Below are positions 8,962 through 18,318 of a stretch of 64,000 bases of DNA, piece by piece (the first letter of the stretch is position 1; each line of letters begins with the position of its first letter). The notes beneath the pieces were generated by a model. That model saw only the letters and a list, made by a program, of their open reading frames with translations. It had not been told where the DNA came from and ran no database searches. The DNA lies in NCBI GenBank assembly GCA_022814565.1, contig JAKLNG010000005.1:2356001-2420000 (forward strand). Reading direction: 5' to 3'. Origin of the DNA: Phaeophleospora eucalypticola (lineage: Eukaryota; Ascomycota; Dothideomycetes; Mycosphaerellales; Mycosphaerellaceae). The translations under genes were made by a program, and so were the position numbers.

Positions 8962-11562
8962 ATGGCATCGCCCAGATCTTTTCTCGCCACTTGGCATTGC
9001 GAAAGCTCCAGTGGCCCTACCTCGAGAGAGCCAACACGGCCTAATGGACTTTTCTGCCAGAGACGAAAGTTGAACGAACACTCGCCGGACAACCCTATAT
9101 TTTCAATTCGGTCAATGTTTACACCCTTCTCACCATTAGCAAACATGCCGCAAACAGAAGACCAAGCAAAGCAATTACCTCAGCCTGCCGCACATTCCCC
9201 GCAGACCAACCTTCAGCCTGGATCTGATCACGACAAGGTATTCAGGAAATTCCATCAGCATACATTGAGCGATTCCACCAATACGACAGGATCGAACGAG
9301 TCGTCTCCAACCACCACCATTTCGACGGTCGATGATTCTAGCGCGACGGAGCCTTCACCTGGGTCCTCGCCCGAGTCACCTCCGCCAAGTACATTTGCAG
9401 TCGGTATGCTACGGCCGCGGACAGCCGATGACAGCCCGAATCCTTTCTTCGAACTGCAGAAGCAACCACCTCCCAGGAAAGGTCGAAACCTCAAGAATCT
9501 GGCCGTGAACACGTCACGGCAGACGTCAAGGGCAGCATCAACCACATGTCTTCCGCTACAACCGCAGCCCCAGGCTGACCCTTCTTCGGTCCTGTCTCCG
9601 TCTTTTGTGAAGCCACCCACACCACCCAGGAGAAAGCCGAGCAATCTAGGACTGACAATACTGACGCCCGGTGGCGGGAAGCCACCACCTCAGCAAGTGA
9701 AGCTTGCCATTCCGCCAACCCCTGGATTTGGTAGGCCTGCGACGTTAAGGCATTTTCAATCATCGCCTTCATTACCATTAGTAACAACTCTTGGATTGCC
9801 CAACAGCAAGCGTCATCAGGAGTATCAAAAGCAGCGAGCACTCGAAACCATCTTGTCGCCTGTAGAACGCAGTGATCGGCCCCAGATTGACGAGGAAGCA
9901 GAGGAAGAAGAGGAACAGAACTTCGATATTCCTCTGTCACGTGAGGAGAAGCCCGAAGCCTACCCTGATGGTCCGATCTGCGTTTACGAGCCGAACATCG
10001 ACCTGTATCTGGAGCCGACTGCAGAGCAGGCGAGACAATACGATGTGATCATGAACGTTGCAAGTGAAGTACGAAACCCCTTCGTCGAGCACACCGAGCC
10101 GGCTCCTGCAGAACCTGACCTTCGCCTGGATGGTGGCGGTGGCATTCAATTTGCTCCCAAGAGAGATCGTGTTCCACTCCAGAATGGCAGCAACGGCACC
10201 GCGTCTGCACAAGACGCTTCTCCCGCCACACCGAAGGCGACTCCTCTCGAAGCAACCTTCCCGAAGCTTTCACTATCAGGACACCCACAGAAGGATCCTG
10301 AATACATTCATATACCGTGGGAGCACAACAGTGATATAGTCCCAGACCTCCTCAGGCTGGTCAAGCTCATTGATGAGAAGGTCACTCAGGGCAAGCGAGT
10401 CCTCGTTCACTGCCAGTGTGGGGTGAGCAGATCCGCGAGTCTTGTGGTCGCCTATGGACTCTACAAGGATCCGACCATGAGCGTCCAAGAAGCCTACGAT
10501 GCCGTCAAGAAGCGAAGCAAGTGGATAGGCCCCAACATGAACCTGATCATGCAGCTGCAAGAGTTTCGATCGAGCCTTGCCCGCGGTGGCATACTGGCTG
10601 GAAATCGTGGCCTTAGTCCTCTCACACCTAGCTCAGCGTTCAGCGAATGGCGGAGCCCGTTCTCAAACAACCCAGCGTCTGGAGACAATGCTCCGCTCTC
10701 GGCCGCAGCTGTTCCGTCAGTGAATGGCACCAACGAAAGCAATCCCACGGCGATCAGTCCTGGTCCTTCCTCCGCTCCGTCGGGAACATGGCCAGCAGAC
10801 GACAAGCCTAGAGAACGTGCGCTTAGCGCGGCCAAGCCTGCAACTGCGTACGTCGACCCGTCTGGCCATGTGGTGCCTGTCTTGAAGGTCATCGACGTGG
10901 AGCCCAGTAACCCACGGCGAGCGACAGTAAGGAGATCGACGGCAGCGGATGCTATCCCTCAGACCTCGAGAGAACCACCACCGACCTCTCCGCGAGCGGA
11001 AGAGTTTGCCATGGCACCTCTGCAGCCGTCGCAAGATGTCGAGGCATCGGATAGTTTTGGGATCATGTCACCCACGTCCACAGAGTACACGTCGAACCCA
11101 TTCAGTAGGACTGCGTTGCTCGCCTCACTGGGAATGGGCTCAATGCGAGCTCATGAGGAGACGCCAAGACGCTCGCTGTCTCTTCGCAGCAAAGAGCGGC
11201 AGAAACAGCAGCAGGCTCAAGATCAGGATCAGGATCAAGCTGGCTCTCAGCCCGTTCGAACACTTCGCGGCAAGATCTCATCCCCTACCTTGCGCGAGCA
11301 GCAACAGCTTCAGAATCTGCAGGCCAATATCGAAGCCACATTACCGGTGCGGAATGCACCTACGCAATCCAATGACATTGACGAACCGCTCATGTCGCCA
11401 CGAGCGACTGAGTTCACGAGCAATCCGTTTGCTCTCGCCCTGTCCACTCCGGCGGCAAAGCCCGAAGACGATGCCACCTCGAGAGCGGCCGACGCAGATC
11501 CTCGAAGTCCTGCTCACAAAGGCGCCTCTCCAATTACGAGGAACATCATGGACTTTCTATGA
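8962..11562 (+). CDS. Dual-specificity phosphatase, Msg5/MAPK-phosphatase type
   Basis: From this ATG the frame encodes 866 residues. The catalytic domain sits in the middle, roughly residues 330-535, with the signature VLVHCQCGVSRSA: the nucleophile is Cys484 and the P-loop is HCxxGxSRS. The segment before it (CVYEPNIDLYLEP, then IHIPWEHNSDIVPDL) fits the DSP fold, split by a low-complexity insertion. The rest is disordered. An N-terminal basic-hydrophobic stretch PRKGRNLKNLAV matches a MAPK docking motif and resembles the KNLSL region of yeast Msg5. Yeast Msg5 dephosphorylates Fus3 and Slt2, so a role in damping MAPK signalling is likely. The start is uncertain: the frame is open from 8644, but the text before 8962 reads like untranslated sequence, and later in-frame ATGs at 9115 and 9145 are alternatives. 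A TSNPF motif occurs twice in the C-terminal tail (near positions 11089 and 11413). Confidence 0.88.
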   Translation: MASPRSFLATWHCESSSGPTSREPTRPNGLFCQRRKLNEHSPDNPIFSIRSMFTPFSPLANMPQTEDQAKQLPQPAAHSPQTNLQPGSDHDKVFRKFHQHTLSDSTNTTGSNESSPTTTISTVDDSSATEPSPGSSPESPPPSTFAVGMLRPRTADDSPNPFFELQKQPPPRKGRNLKNLAVNTSRQTSRAASTTCLPLQPQPQADPSSVLSPSFVKPPTPPRRKPSNLGLTILTPGGGKPPPQQVKLAIPPTPGFGRPATLRHFQSSPSLPLVTTLGLPNSKRHQEYQKQRALETILSPVERSDRPQIDEEAEEEEEQNFDIPLSREEKPEAYPDGPICVYEPNIDLYLEPTAEQARQYDVIMNVASEVRNPFVEHTEPAPAEPDLRLDGGGGIQFAPKRDRVPLQNGSNGTASAQDASPATPKATPLEATFPKLSLSGHPQKDPEYIHIPWEHNSDIVPDLLRLVKLIDEKVTQGKRVLVHCQCGVSRSASLVVAYGLYKDPTMSVQEAYDAVKKRSKWIGPNMNLIMQLQEFRSSLARGGILAGNRGLSPLTPSSAFSEWRSPFSNNPASGDNAPLSAAAVPSVNGTNESNPTAISPGPSSAPSGTWPADDKPRERALSAAKPATAYVDPSGHVVPVLKVIDVEPSNPRRATVRRSTAADAIPQTSREPPPTSPRAEEFAMAPLQPSQDVEASDSFGIMSPTSTEYTSNPFSRTALLASLGMGSMRAHEETPRRSLSLRSKERQKQQQAQDQDQDQAGSQPVRTLRGKISSPTLREQQQLQNLQANIEATLPVRNAPTQSNDIDEPLMSPRATEFTSNPFALALSTPAAKPEDDATSRAADADPRSPAHKGASPITRNIMDFL

Positions 11563-11973
11563 GATTCATTTCCCTTTTTCCTTTTCCGATTGGTGCAGCT
11601 CGCCGGTTCTTGAACATTGGCGCTGACGTGCACCCTTCGATGTAATCTGAACCTAGCATTTACTATTTTGAAGAAGCATGGCGTAAAGAAATCACGGACG
11701 ATGGGGGCGAAAAAGTACACGGAGGAGTTTCATGGGTTTTGAGGCGCATCAGAGAGGGAGCGAGAGAGAGATCGCATCGCCGATGGCGTATTTGGATTTT
11801 ATACCCACCTGTACTTTTGGGAGTGGGAGGCAAGAGGAAGCCGGAAGGCGATCACGCAGATAACGATGGTCACTTCGCGACTTAACGCGAGCACAGTGTT
11901 GCTCATGGTGTAAGAATAGGATCGTTGAATGTGACATTTTTACATGTGCAATTGTGGAATCTCGTGCGTCATT
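11563..11973. other. Short convergent intergenic region
   Basis: This lies between the 3' ends of the plus-strand phosphatase gene and the minus-strand NT-C2 gene. It should hold both terminators. I see a GA-rich patch (GAGAGGGAGCGAGAGAGAG, about 11751-11769) and no gene. Confidence 0.5.
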
Positions 11974-13038
11974 TCAAGCGTATGCTCGTTCTCCTATATG
12001 CCAGCTGACTAGTTCGTCACGGAGATCCATTTCGTCCAGTTCACCTGCTGCTTTACGGGGACGAATCTTTCCATGTCGAGAATGGTGGTGTCTGTGTCCG
12101 TGTTGAGGGTGTCCGATGCGGTGGATGAGATCGCCTTTGTGGTGTCCGTCTCGCGCATAAGCTCCCTCTCCATCTGGATTTGGCGTGGAAGCGCCTGAGC
12201 CTGGCTGGCTCTGCGCTCTGCTCATGGGCCTGCCTTCCTTCCCCCAACCATCACCTCCGCCGAAGATGTCCTCTATGCAGTCATCGGCTTTCAGCTCTCC
12301 CGGCTGGCTCGCCCAGAATGCCGCGAGCGTGCGTCGGTACATATCCTGCATCTCTCCGACTTCCTTGTTCGTGGAGCTGAAGTTCGGCATTGGGGGTAGT
12401 AAGTCCTGTTGCGAGCCGTCGTTGTCGCCGCCGCCGCCGTTGATGTGGGGAGTAATCGCCGTGCTGTTGACCGGTTCGGAGGAGGAGATTATCCCTGCGA
12501 TCCCGCCAAATACCGGTGCTGTCTTGAGGGGAGGAGCTGTGTAGTCTCGTGTCCCTTCGGTGTGTCGCAGCGCGATCCCGATTTTGAGGGTGCTGTTGAT
12601 CTTGCTGCCCTGCATGAGGTAGCGTCTTGTGATGCCTTCCTCTGTGCCATCCGCCGCGGAAGAGCTGGGACTGTGTAGATCCGCTGCGTCCGCGTATTCC
12701 GCTAAGTTCAATGTGATGTGGCCCAGCGTGATGCGCTCCCCTCTTCCCCCGGCGGAGTACTCTTGCAAAACTTCGAATTCAATCTTGCATTCCTGCAGCA
12801 TGCCTCCTTTGCCTACTACCATCCGCACCGGCGTCTTCTTCTCGTAGCCATACTGTACTCGATGGTCCTTGATCGCGCACTTGTTCGTCCGTCCGCGGTG
12901 TTCGGCGGCCGTGGAAGCGGGGAGATGCCATTTAATGAAACTCGTTCCGGAGACGAGGGGCACATTGTTCAGATCGAGGATGCGCAGGTGTAGGTCGAAG
13001 CGTACGCGGCGCGACTTGCTCACAAAGGCGCTGGACAT
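11974..13038 (-). CDS. NT-C2 (EEIG1/EHBP1 N-terminal C2-like) domain protein
   Basis: A single-exon minus-strand frame encodes 354 residues. Residues of about 8-160 match the N-terminal C2 domain found in EEIG1/FAM102 and EHBP1 proteins: VRFDLHLRILDLNNVPLV, then FIKWHLP, a central KTPVRMVVGKGGMLQECKIEFEV-type strand pair, and LGHITLNLAEY. After an S-rich loop comes GITRRYLMQGSKINSTLKIGIAL, the end of the domain. The remainder is low complexity with a short conserved-looking helix (MQDMYRRTLAAFWASQ) and a His-rich tract near the C-terminus. NT-C2 domains are thought to bind membranes or act as adaptor modules; the specific job in fungi is not established. The start ATG is followed directly by the domain, as in relatives. 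No signal peptide or membrane helix is seen. Confidence 0.88.
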   Translation of the reverse strand: MSSAFVSKSRRVRFDLHLRILDLNNVPLVSGTSFIKWHLPASTAAEHRGRTNKCAIKDHRVQYGYEKKTPVRMVVGKGGMLQECKIEFEVLQEYSAGGRGERITLGHITLNLAEYADAADLHSPSSSAADGTEEGITRRYLMQGSKINSTLKIGIALRHTEGTRDYTAPPLKTAPVFGGIAGIISSSEPVNSTAITPHINGGGGDNDGSQQDLLPPMPNFSSTNKEVGEMQDMYRRTLAAFWASQPGELKADDCIEDIFGGGDGWGKEGRPMSRAQSQPGSGASTPNPDGEGAYARDGHHKGDLIHRIGHPQHGHRHHHSRHGKIRPRKAAGELDEMDLRDELVSWHIGERAYA

Positions 13039-14105
13039 GGCATTGGCGGCGTTGGTGTGTGTTTCGGACGACCGCCGTCGGTGGGTGGTGCTGCTGTCCG
13101 GCGCGAGCGGGTACGGGTTAGCTGAGCGAAGGCATGTTTACGAGCGCTGTTCTGTTGCTGGTGCGAGAATGCATGGTGCGAGTCGTGTTGCGTGTGCGAA
13201 GAAGATATGACGTTTGAAAGAAAGGATGCGGACTTTGGTCGGATGCGGAACAGCGTCTTGTCGTGTTTCGTTTCGTCTCGCTCCTGCTTGCATAATGTAC
13301 ACGCGAAAGCAAACACTTCTTGCTGAGAGGAGACATGAAGATGGATGTCGGACTTCGATTGCTGGCTTACCTTGCATCATCATCATCGTCGTCGTCCTTG
13401 TGAGAATGCCTTCCAGAGAACCGGAGATGCATTTTGGCTTCGTCTCCGTTGCAAAGCCGCCGGCTGTGGTGCGGAGCAGCTGCTCGTGACAAGACACTTC
13501 ATGATGTGCGGTTGAGAAGAGACGATGCGCTCACCTGATACTTTAACTAGAGGCCGACGAGAAGGTCGGGACGGCGCCAGTGGATTACTCAATGGCGGTC
13601 AAGTAGAGCCAGACTTCGCTCTTGGACTAACACCGTCGAGGTCTAGAGTCTTGCCCCATCCGACAGCTCCGTCCCGCAAAGAGGGGTTCTGTCCGTCTAT
13701 CACAAGACAACCATCGAAAACGTATATGATGTGAACGACTCAAAGTCTTCTCACAAGCGAAAGCAGAGAACGCCGTGCTCACCTACGTTGAGAAAAGCTG
13801 CACATTGGCAATATGCTAACGATATGAACTGATTTCAAGTGTAGCCAGTATAGTCCACATTGATCATTCCGGACAGCCTGCTTGATACGACTGGCATACA
13901 TGTCGATAGAAGACAGTTTGATTCAAAATGTTGTACAGGCTCCATATAAAACAATTATTCGCGTGCGCGCGAAGGGTATATTGACGCCGTGAGGCTCCCC
14001 ATATCTTGTATCAACGCCATGAACACCAAAACCAGGACTTGCTCTTACTCTTGCTCCTCCTTACTTACTCTTCTCTTTCTCCTTCCTCCTTCTGTTCCTT
14101 CTTCA
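13039..14105. other. Divergent-side intergenic region, no gene seen
   Basis: The region is upstream of the minus-strand NT-C2 gene and downstream of the minus-strand coiled-coil gene. A cluster of CATCATCATCATCG triplets lies at about 13376-13395. Frames on both strands are short and overlap one another. From about 13730 to 13990 the DNA is relatively AT-rich. Confidence 0.5.
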
Positions 14106-14640
14106 CTACCCAATTCTTCGTTCCAGATGCTCAACACGAGCCCGGAAGCCACGAACGATCTCTCGTATCCTCTTAATCTTGTCAAACTCATTCTCCAACT
14201 CATCGATTTGCTGCAGAATGCCTCGGAATCGCGCTATCTCGTTATCCGCCATCTGAATCGCGTTGCCTGAGCGGTCGTACTGTGCGCGTGTCGCTCTCTC
14301 CGTCGCTTCATTGAGCTGTGATGGCGGGTCAGAAGGGAGAATGCGGTCATGTCAACTGCGTGCTTTGCCCCACCTGTTCGAGTCGCTGTGAAATGGCTTG
14401 CATGACCCGGTCAAAGTGCCGCGACAGCAGCTGCAGGCTACCCGGGTCGAGTAGCAGTCGGCCTTGACTGCTGGCCTGGGAGCCGGCGGAGCTACGGGAC
14501 TGGCCATGGGCAAGCTGCTGGTGCTGGCGGAGAGTGGCAATGTCCTGCTGCGACAGACCCAGGCGATTGTCGGCGATGGACGAGGGTGCTTGCGACTGTG
14601 GCGGCGAGCGAGGCTGCGATGAGGAGGAAGCGGGAGGCAT
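14106..14640 (-). CDS. Small coiled-coil protein, possible BLOC-1/BORC-type subunit
   Basis: Two exons on the minus strand (14374-14640, then 14106-14315) join in phase to 158 residues. The first 60 residues are Ser/Gln/Pro-rich and probably disordered. From about residue 68 the chain is helical: LDPGSLQLLSRHFDRVMQAI, then after the splice LNEATERATRAQYDRSGNAI, IARFRGILQQIDELENEFDK and IKRIREIVRGFRARVEHLER. This heptad-like pattern is typical of small subunits of BLOC-1 or BORC lysosome-positioning complexes, and a CNL1-like identity is possible, but that is a guess from overall architecture. The 58-nt intron has donor GTGGGG and a CACAG acceptor. The exon-2 frame, which shows unbroken helical periodicity to its stop, makes the gene itself convincing even though its identity is not. 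Confidence 0.72.
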
Positions 14641-15897
14641 CGGTCACGGCGGCCAGCGCCCATATTCCTACTCATGGCGGGGCGAGAGCATCGTCGCCGG
14701 GTGTGAGGTGAGCGTGCGCATATATGAGTAGTAGTATCAGTGGTACTCGTGTGTTTGGGATCCGACGGGAGATGGAGCGGCGTGGGTGTGGGTGTTTGAG
14801 ACAGGCGTGGATGCCATCTTTTGTCCTGCAACGCCCTCGGTAGCACAGACAATACTACCTGCCTACCTGTGATCAAAGCCCACCCCCGGGAGGGCAACGA
14901 GACGAAGCTCGTCTGGTAAAATTGAAAGTTTCATCACTTTCGTGGCCCTTACCGCGCGCTTCAATTTGGCGCCTATCCGCCGTCAGTGCGCAACGGCCGC
15001 TCTCATCTTCATCTTCTTGACCACATATCTCGCCTTGCTGGCCTCTGAATCAACCTCAAGCGACGTCTGCATCGCCTTCCACATGGTCTCCGCACGTGCT
15101 CGCGTAGCGATAGGTACTGAGGTACGCGCAGATTGCAGCTGAATGGATAAACTCCACAGGAAGTGGTGGGTGGCAAGGGACAAGGTTCTCCTCATCTCCC
15201 GCCAGACATGTCAGCGAAGCCCGTTCGCAGCAGTCGCCACGAGTTGTCAACGCAGGAACTGCGAACCGTACGACTTGGCGACGGCGTCCACAGATGTCAA
15301 CAACATTGTCGCCGCACAGGCATGGCCTGAGCATCCGCTGGCGAGGCGGTGCTCTGCTAGCAGAATCCGTCTTACGATGATGGACCTGCAATGTACGAGA
15401 GCGAACGCCAAACCGCTCGATGTTGCAGTGCTTCTGAGACTGGGTGAAAGGCAACTTGATATTGCTGAGACGACGTGTGGTTACGAGTCTTTCCGGCAGC
15501 GGGGATCTTCTTCACGGAAGCAGAGGCTGTCACCAAAGTTCAAACCACCAGTGCGTTTCTTCCGGCCCGGTCGTTGCGGCTCTGACTCGAGGAGGGTCCG
15601 AGCAACGCGATCAGTAGTGTCGACGAGAGGAAAAGTTCTTGGAGTCGGAAGTCGTTGGCAGCGTGGCCATGGAAGCAGGAGCTGATCTTAGATCGGCCCC
15701 AGATCAAGAAATGAAGAGGAATCGCTGCTGCTTCACGATCAACTATGTAGAGGCCAGGCTTTCAGGTCGACTTTTACTACTGTTCTTTGCAATGCTATAA
15801 GCATGTATGAGCAGCTGAATCAAGCGCACCTCCTTCAGACCAGCATCGTGAATTCCTTCATGTCTCAAGACTCGAAGCAACAAGGAGCCAATCGTCT
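14641..15897. other. Intergenic region, no supported gene
   Basis: Open frames reach 180 codons (plus strand 15143-15685) but are rich in Arg, Cys and Ser, overlap antiparallel frames and show no family resemblance. The portion next to 14640 is likely the promoter of the coiled-coil gene, and that next to 15898 the 3' end of the parvulin gene. Confidence 0.5.
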
Positions 15898-16390
15898 CTA
15901 CTTGCGACCTTCGACCATGATGATGTGATACCCTTCGCTCGTTTTGCATTCTCCCCAAGTAGGCTTGTTAGTTGTAGACGTGGCCAATTCGAAAGCAACG
16001 GCTTCAAACTCCGGCATGAGACTTCCTTTGCCCTTCCATCCTAGTGAGCCGCCTTGGAGCCTCATCAGCCGTGATCTATGCCAGTAGTGTATCGAAGGCA
16101 AACTCACCTTGCCGCGCTTTGTCCTCGGAGAACTCTCTCGCGACATCGTCAAACTTGCTCCCTGCATTCAACTTTGCGAGCGCTTCTTCCTTCTTTGCAT
16201 GTTTCTGTCACAAAATAGGTCAATGGCATGAAGTTTTGTGGATCCGTATTTCCAGGACTCATACCTCGCAAAGAATGTGCCTGACGTTGATGCTCTGCGC
16301 TCCCTTTTGCTTCGCTGCTCCACCCTTGTCGGCACCGGCACCGGCATCCTTGCCCTTGCCCTTATCGCCGCCTTTGCCTTTGGGTGCCAT
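15898..16390 (-). CDS. Parvulin peptidyl-prolyl isomerase, Par14/PIN4 type
   Basis: Three minus-strand exons (16265-16390, 16108-16204, 15898-16052) join in phase to 125 residues. The first 30 or so residues are a Gly/Lys-rich basic tail, typical of Par14/PIN4, which binds DNA or pre-ribosomes in animals. The parvulin core follows: INVRHILCEKHAKKEEAL, LNAGSKFDDVAREFSEDKAR, GGSLGWKGKGSLMPEFEAVA and a final EGYHIIMVEGRK. There is no WW domain, so it is not a Pin1/Ess1 orthologue. The protein should catalyse cis-trans isomerisation of prolyl bonds; in yeast and animals PIN4-like proteins are linked to ribosome biogenesis and chromatin. Length fits the family (about 130). The start codon lies only 209 bases from that of the divergent ALKBH6-like gene, so the two probably share a bidirectional promoter. 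Confidence 0.94.
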
Positions 16391-16599
16391 GGCGTGAATA
16401 TAAAATCGGCAAGTTGATGTTTTCGGAGGTAGGAGGCCGCGAAGCGGAAGCTATGGCCCGCTAGAGGGCACGGGCCATTTCACATGGCAGAACGTCACTT
16501 TGGAAGCTTCGCTGTTTCCAATTACATTCTGGTCCATTTCCACATATTAAAGATACACGAGAACGGCACTCATGGGAGAGCTGAAAAAGATAGCCGATC
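16391..16599. promoter_or_regulatory. Putative bidirectional promoter, parvulin / ALKBH6-like
   Basis: Only 209 bases separate the two divergent start codons. No TATA box in a conventional position is obvious. The promoter role is inferred from gene arrangement alone. Confidence 0.55.
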
Positions 16600-17360
16600 A
16601 TGGAGAAGACGATGGAAAAGCACCGAATAGCCTCAGCACCTCCGTCCATGTACTACATCCCAGACTTCATCTCTGAAGAAGAAGAAGCATCAATATTACA
16701 CAAGGCAAGATAAACTCAGACATCTCGATTAAGTCCATTTCTGACATCCCTCAGATTCCCTCAAATCGATGGGTCTCCCTCACCCACCGGCGCCTGCAAG
16801 CAATCCCCGCACGTCTCACGGCAACAAACACCCTCCTCGCAGCCCCGCTCCCAGACTGGCTCACGAAACCCATGGTCGATCGCTTCAATGATCTAAAGCT
16901 TTTCGCCGATGCACCACATGGAGTCAACCACTGTCTCATCAACGAATACCTCCCCGGACAAGGAATAATGCCTCACGAAGACGGTTCCGCATACTTTCCC
17001 ATGGTGGCGACGGTTTCACTGGGAGGGTCTCTGGTTCTGGACGTCACAGAGAAGTCGAAAGAGGGCAACGGTAGCGCTGATGAGAAGTCAAAGGCATGGC
17101 GTATACTTCAGGAGCCTAGATCATTACTGGTCACGACAGGCTCCGCATACGTTGATACTTTGCACGGCATCGCAGATGTTGCTGAGGATACAGATTTGAG
17201 GGAGGAGACGGTTGCGAACTGGAGTCTACTCGGGGCTCCACAGAGGATTGTCGAGAATGGTGGCACAATTGTGAGAACAACGCGGATCGGTTTGACTTAC
17301 CGTGATGTGAAGAAGGTGTCAACGATTGGGAACAAGATATTTGGCAAGGGGCGAGCGTGA
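16600..17360 (+). CDS. ALKBH6-like Fe(II)/2-oxoglutarate dioxygenase
   Basis: Two exons (16600-16704 and 16755-17360) give 236 residues. The opening MYYIPDFISEEEE and RWVSLTHRRLQ are characteristic of the ALKBH6 branch of AlkB proteins. The jelly-roll core contains NHCLINEYLPGQGIMPHEDG, with iron ligands His109 and Asp111, a second histidine His172 in VDTLHGI, and the 2-oxoglutarate-binding arginine region RTTRIGLTYRDV (Arg212, Arg218). All catalytic positions are present, so it should be an active oxygenase. The substrate of ALKBH6 proteins is not firmly established. The 50-nt intron appears to use a GC donor (AAG|GCAAGA) with a TCAG acceptor: the frame hits a stop just past the donor, no usable GT lies nearby, and the GC-AG join restores the family sequence. 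An in-frame stop just upstream fixes the N-terminus at this ATG or Met5. Confidence 0.93.
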
Positions 17361-17497
17361 CCCTTCCGCATTCCATTATGCCGGTGATGCTATGAAACGA
17401 AAGCTGGCTTCTGATGTAGCGTTACGCTTGCCGCTTGAAAGATCCACGGTGGTTATCAGGGCGAAATAGGCTTTTATGCTTTCACGTGAAAGCAGGT

Positions 17498-18318
17498 TTA
17501 CTTCCTCTCAGCAAAGCGCTGCTTGGCGAAGTCCCAGTTGACAACGTTCCAGTAAGCCTTGATATAGTCAGGCCGGCGATTTTGATACTTGAGATAGTAT
17601 GCATGCTCCCAAACATCAAGCCCAATGATTGGAAAGCCCTTGGTACCGGCAACTCCCTCTCCCATAAGTGGGCTGTCCTGGTTGGCGGTGGTGACAATCT
17701 TCAAAGTGCCGTTCTGGTCGACCAACCAAGCCCATCCAGATCCAAAGACGGTCGTCGCTGCTTTTTCAAATTGGGCCTTGAAGTCGTCAATGCTGCCAAA
17801 GTCCTTCTGAATGGCTTGCTCAAGTTCGCCGTCAAGCTTGGTGCCCTGCTTAAGGTTCTTCCAGAAGAAGCTGTGGTTGGAGTGTCCACCAGCGTTGTTC
17901 CGGACGCCGGTCTTCTTCTCGGCTGGTACTTGTTCAAGCTTGGTGACAAGCTCGTTCACATCAAGGGTCGACAAGTCGTGATCCTTCAGTAGGTTGTTCA
18001 AGTTGTTGACATAGGTCTGATGATGCTTGGAGTGGTGAATCTCCATCGTCTCCTTGTCAAAGTGAGGCTCGAGAGCATCATAGCTGTAGCCGAGCGGTGG
18101 GAGAGAGTAGGCCATGGTGACTGTTTGATTGGGACTAGCACCAAGGCTGTGGGCAGATCAGTCGATGGTCTCACCAAACTCACACGTGGACGGATTCCTT
18201 GTCGCCGCGCTTACCTCTGCTGAATAGACTCAAGTCGAGTCTGTGCGGTATTGACCATCCAGTTTCCTGTCGCCTGCCAGAGACCTGTCAGAGCGAGAGT
18301 GAAGTTGGAGAGTTGCAT
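17498..18318 (-). CDS. Manganese superoxide dismutase, bacterial SodA-like, with upstream exon
   Basis: The catalytic part (17498-18115, 205 residues from an internal ATG) is a complete Fe/Mn superoxide dismutase: metal ligands His27, His81, Asp167 and His171 by its own numbering, in MEIHHSKHHQTYVNN, NNAGGHSNHSFFW and LDVWEHAYYLKY. The active-site Gln in ANQDSPL marks the Mn type of E. coli SodA. It converts superoxide to peroxide and oxygen. Overall it reads much closer to gammaproteobacterial SodA than to fungal mitochondrial MnSOD. Upstream, an exon at 18215-18318 splices (GTAAGC...CACAG, 68 nt) in perfect phase onto the frame and adds 45 residues (MQLSNFTLALTGLWQATGNW...), giving 250 in total. 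This N-terminus has a hydrophobic patch and no obvious Arg-rich presequence; it may be a targeting signal, or transcripts may start downstream and make a cytosolic form. Convergent with the ALKBH6-like gene. Confidence 0.93.

Noticed and set aside
15143..15685. 180-codon plus-strand frame
   Set aside because: No domain, odd Cys/Arg-rich composition, and overlaps an antisense frame of similar quality.
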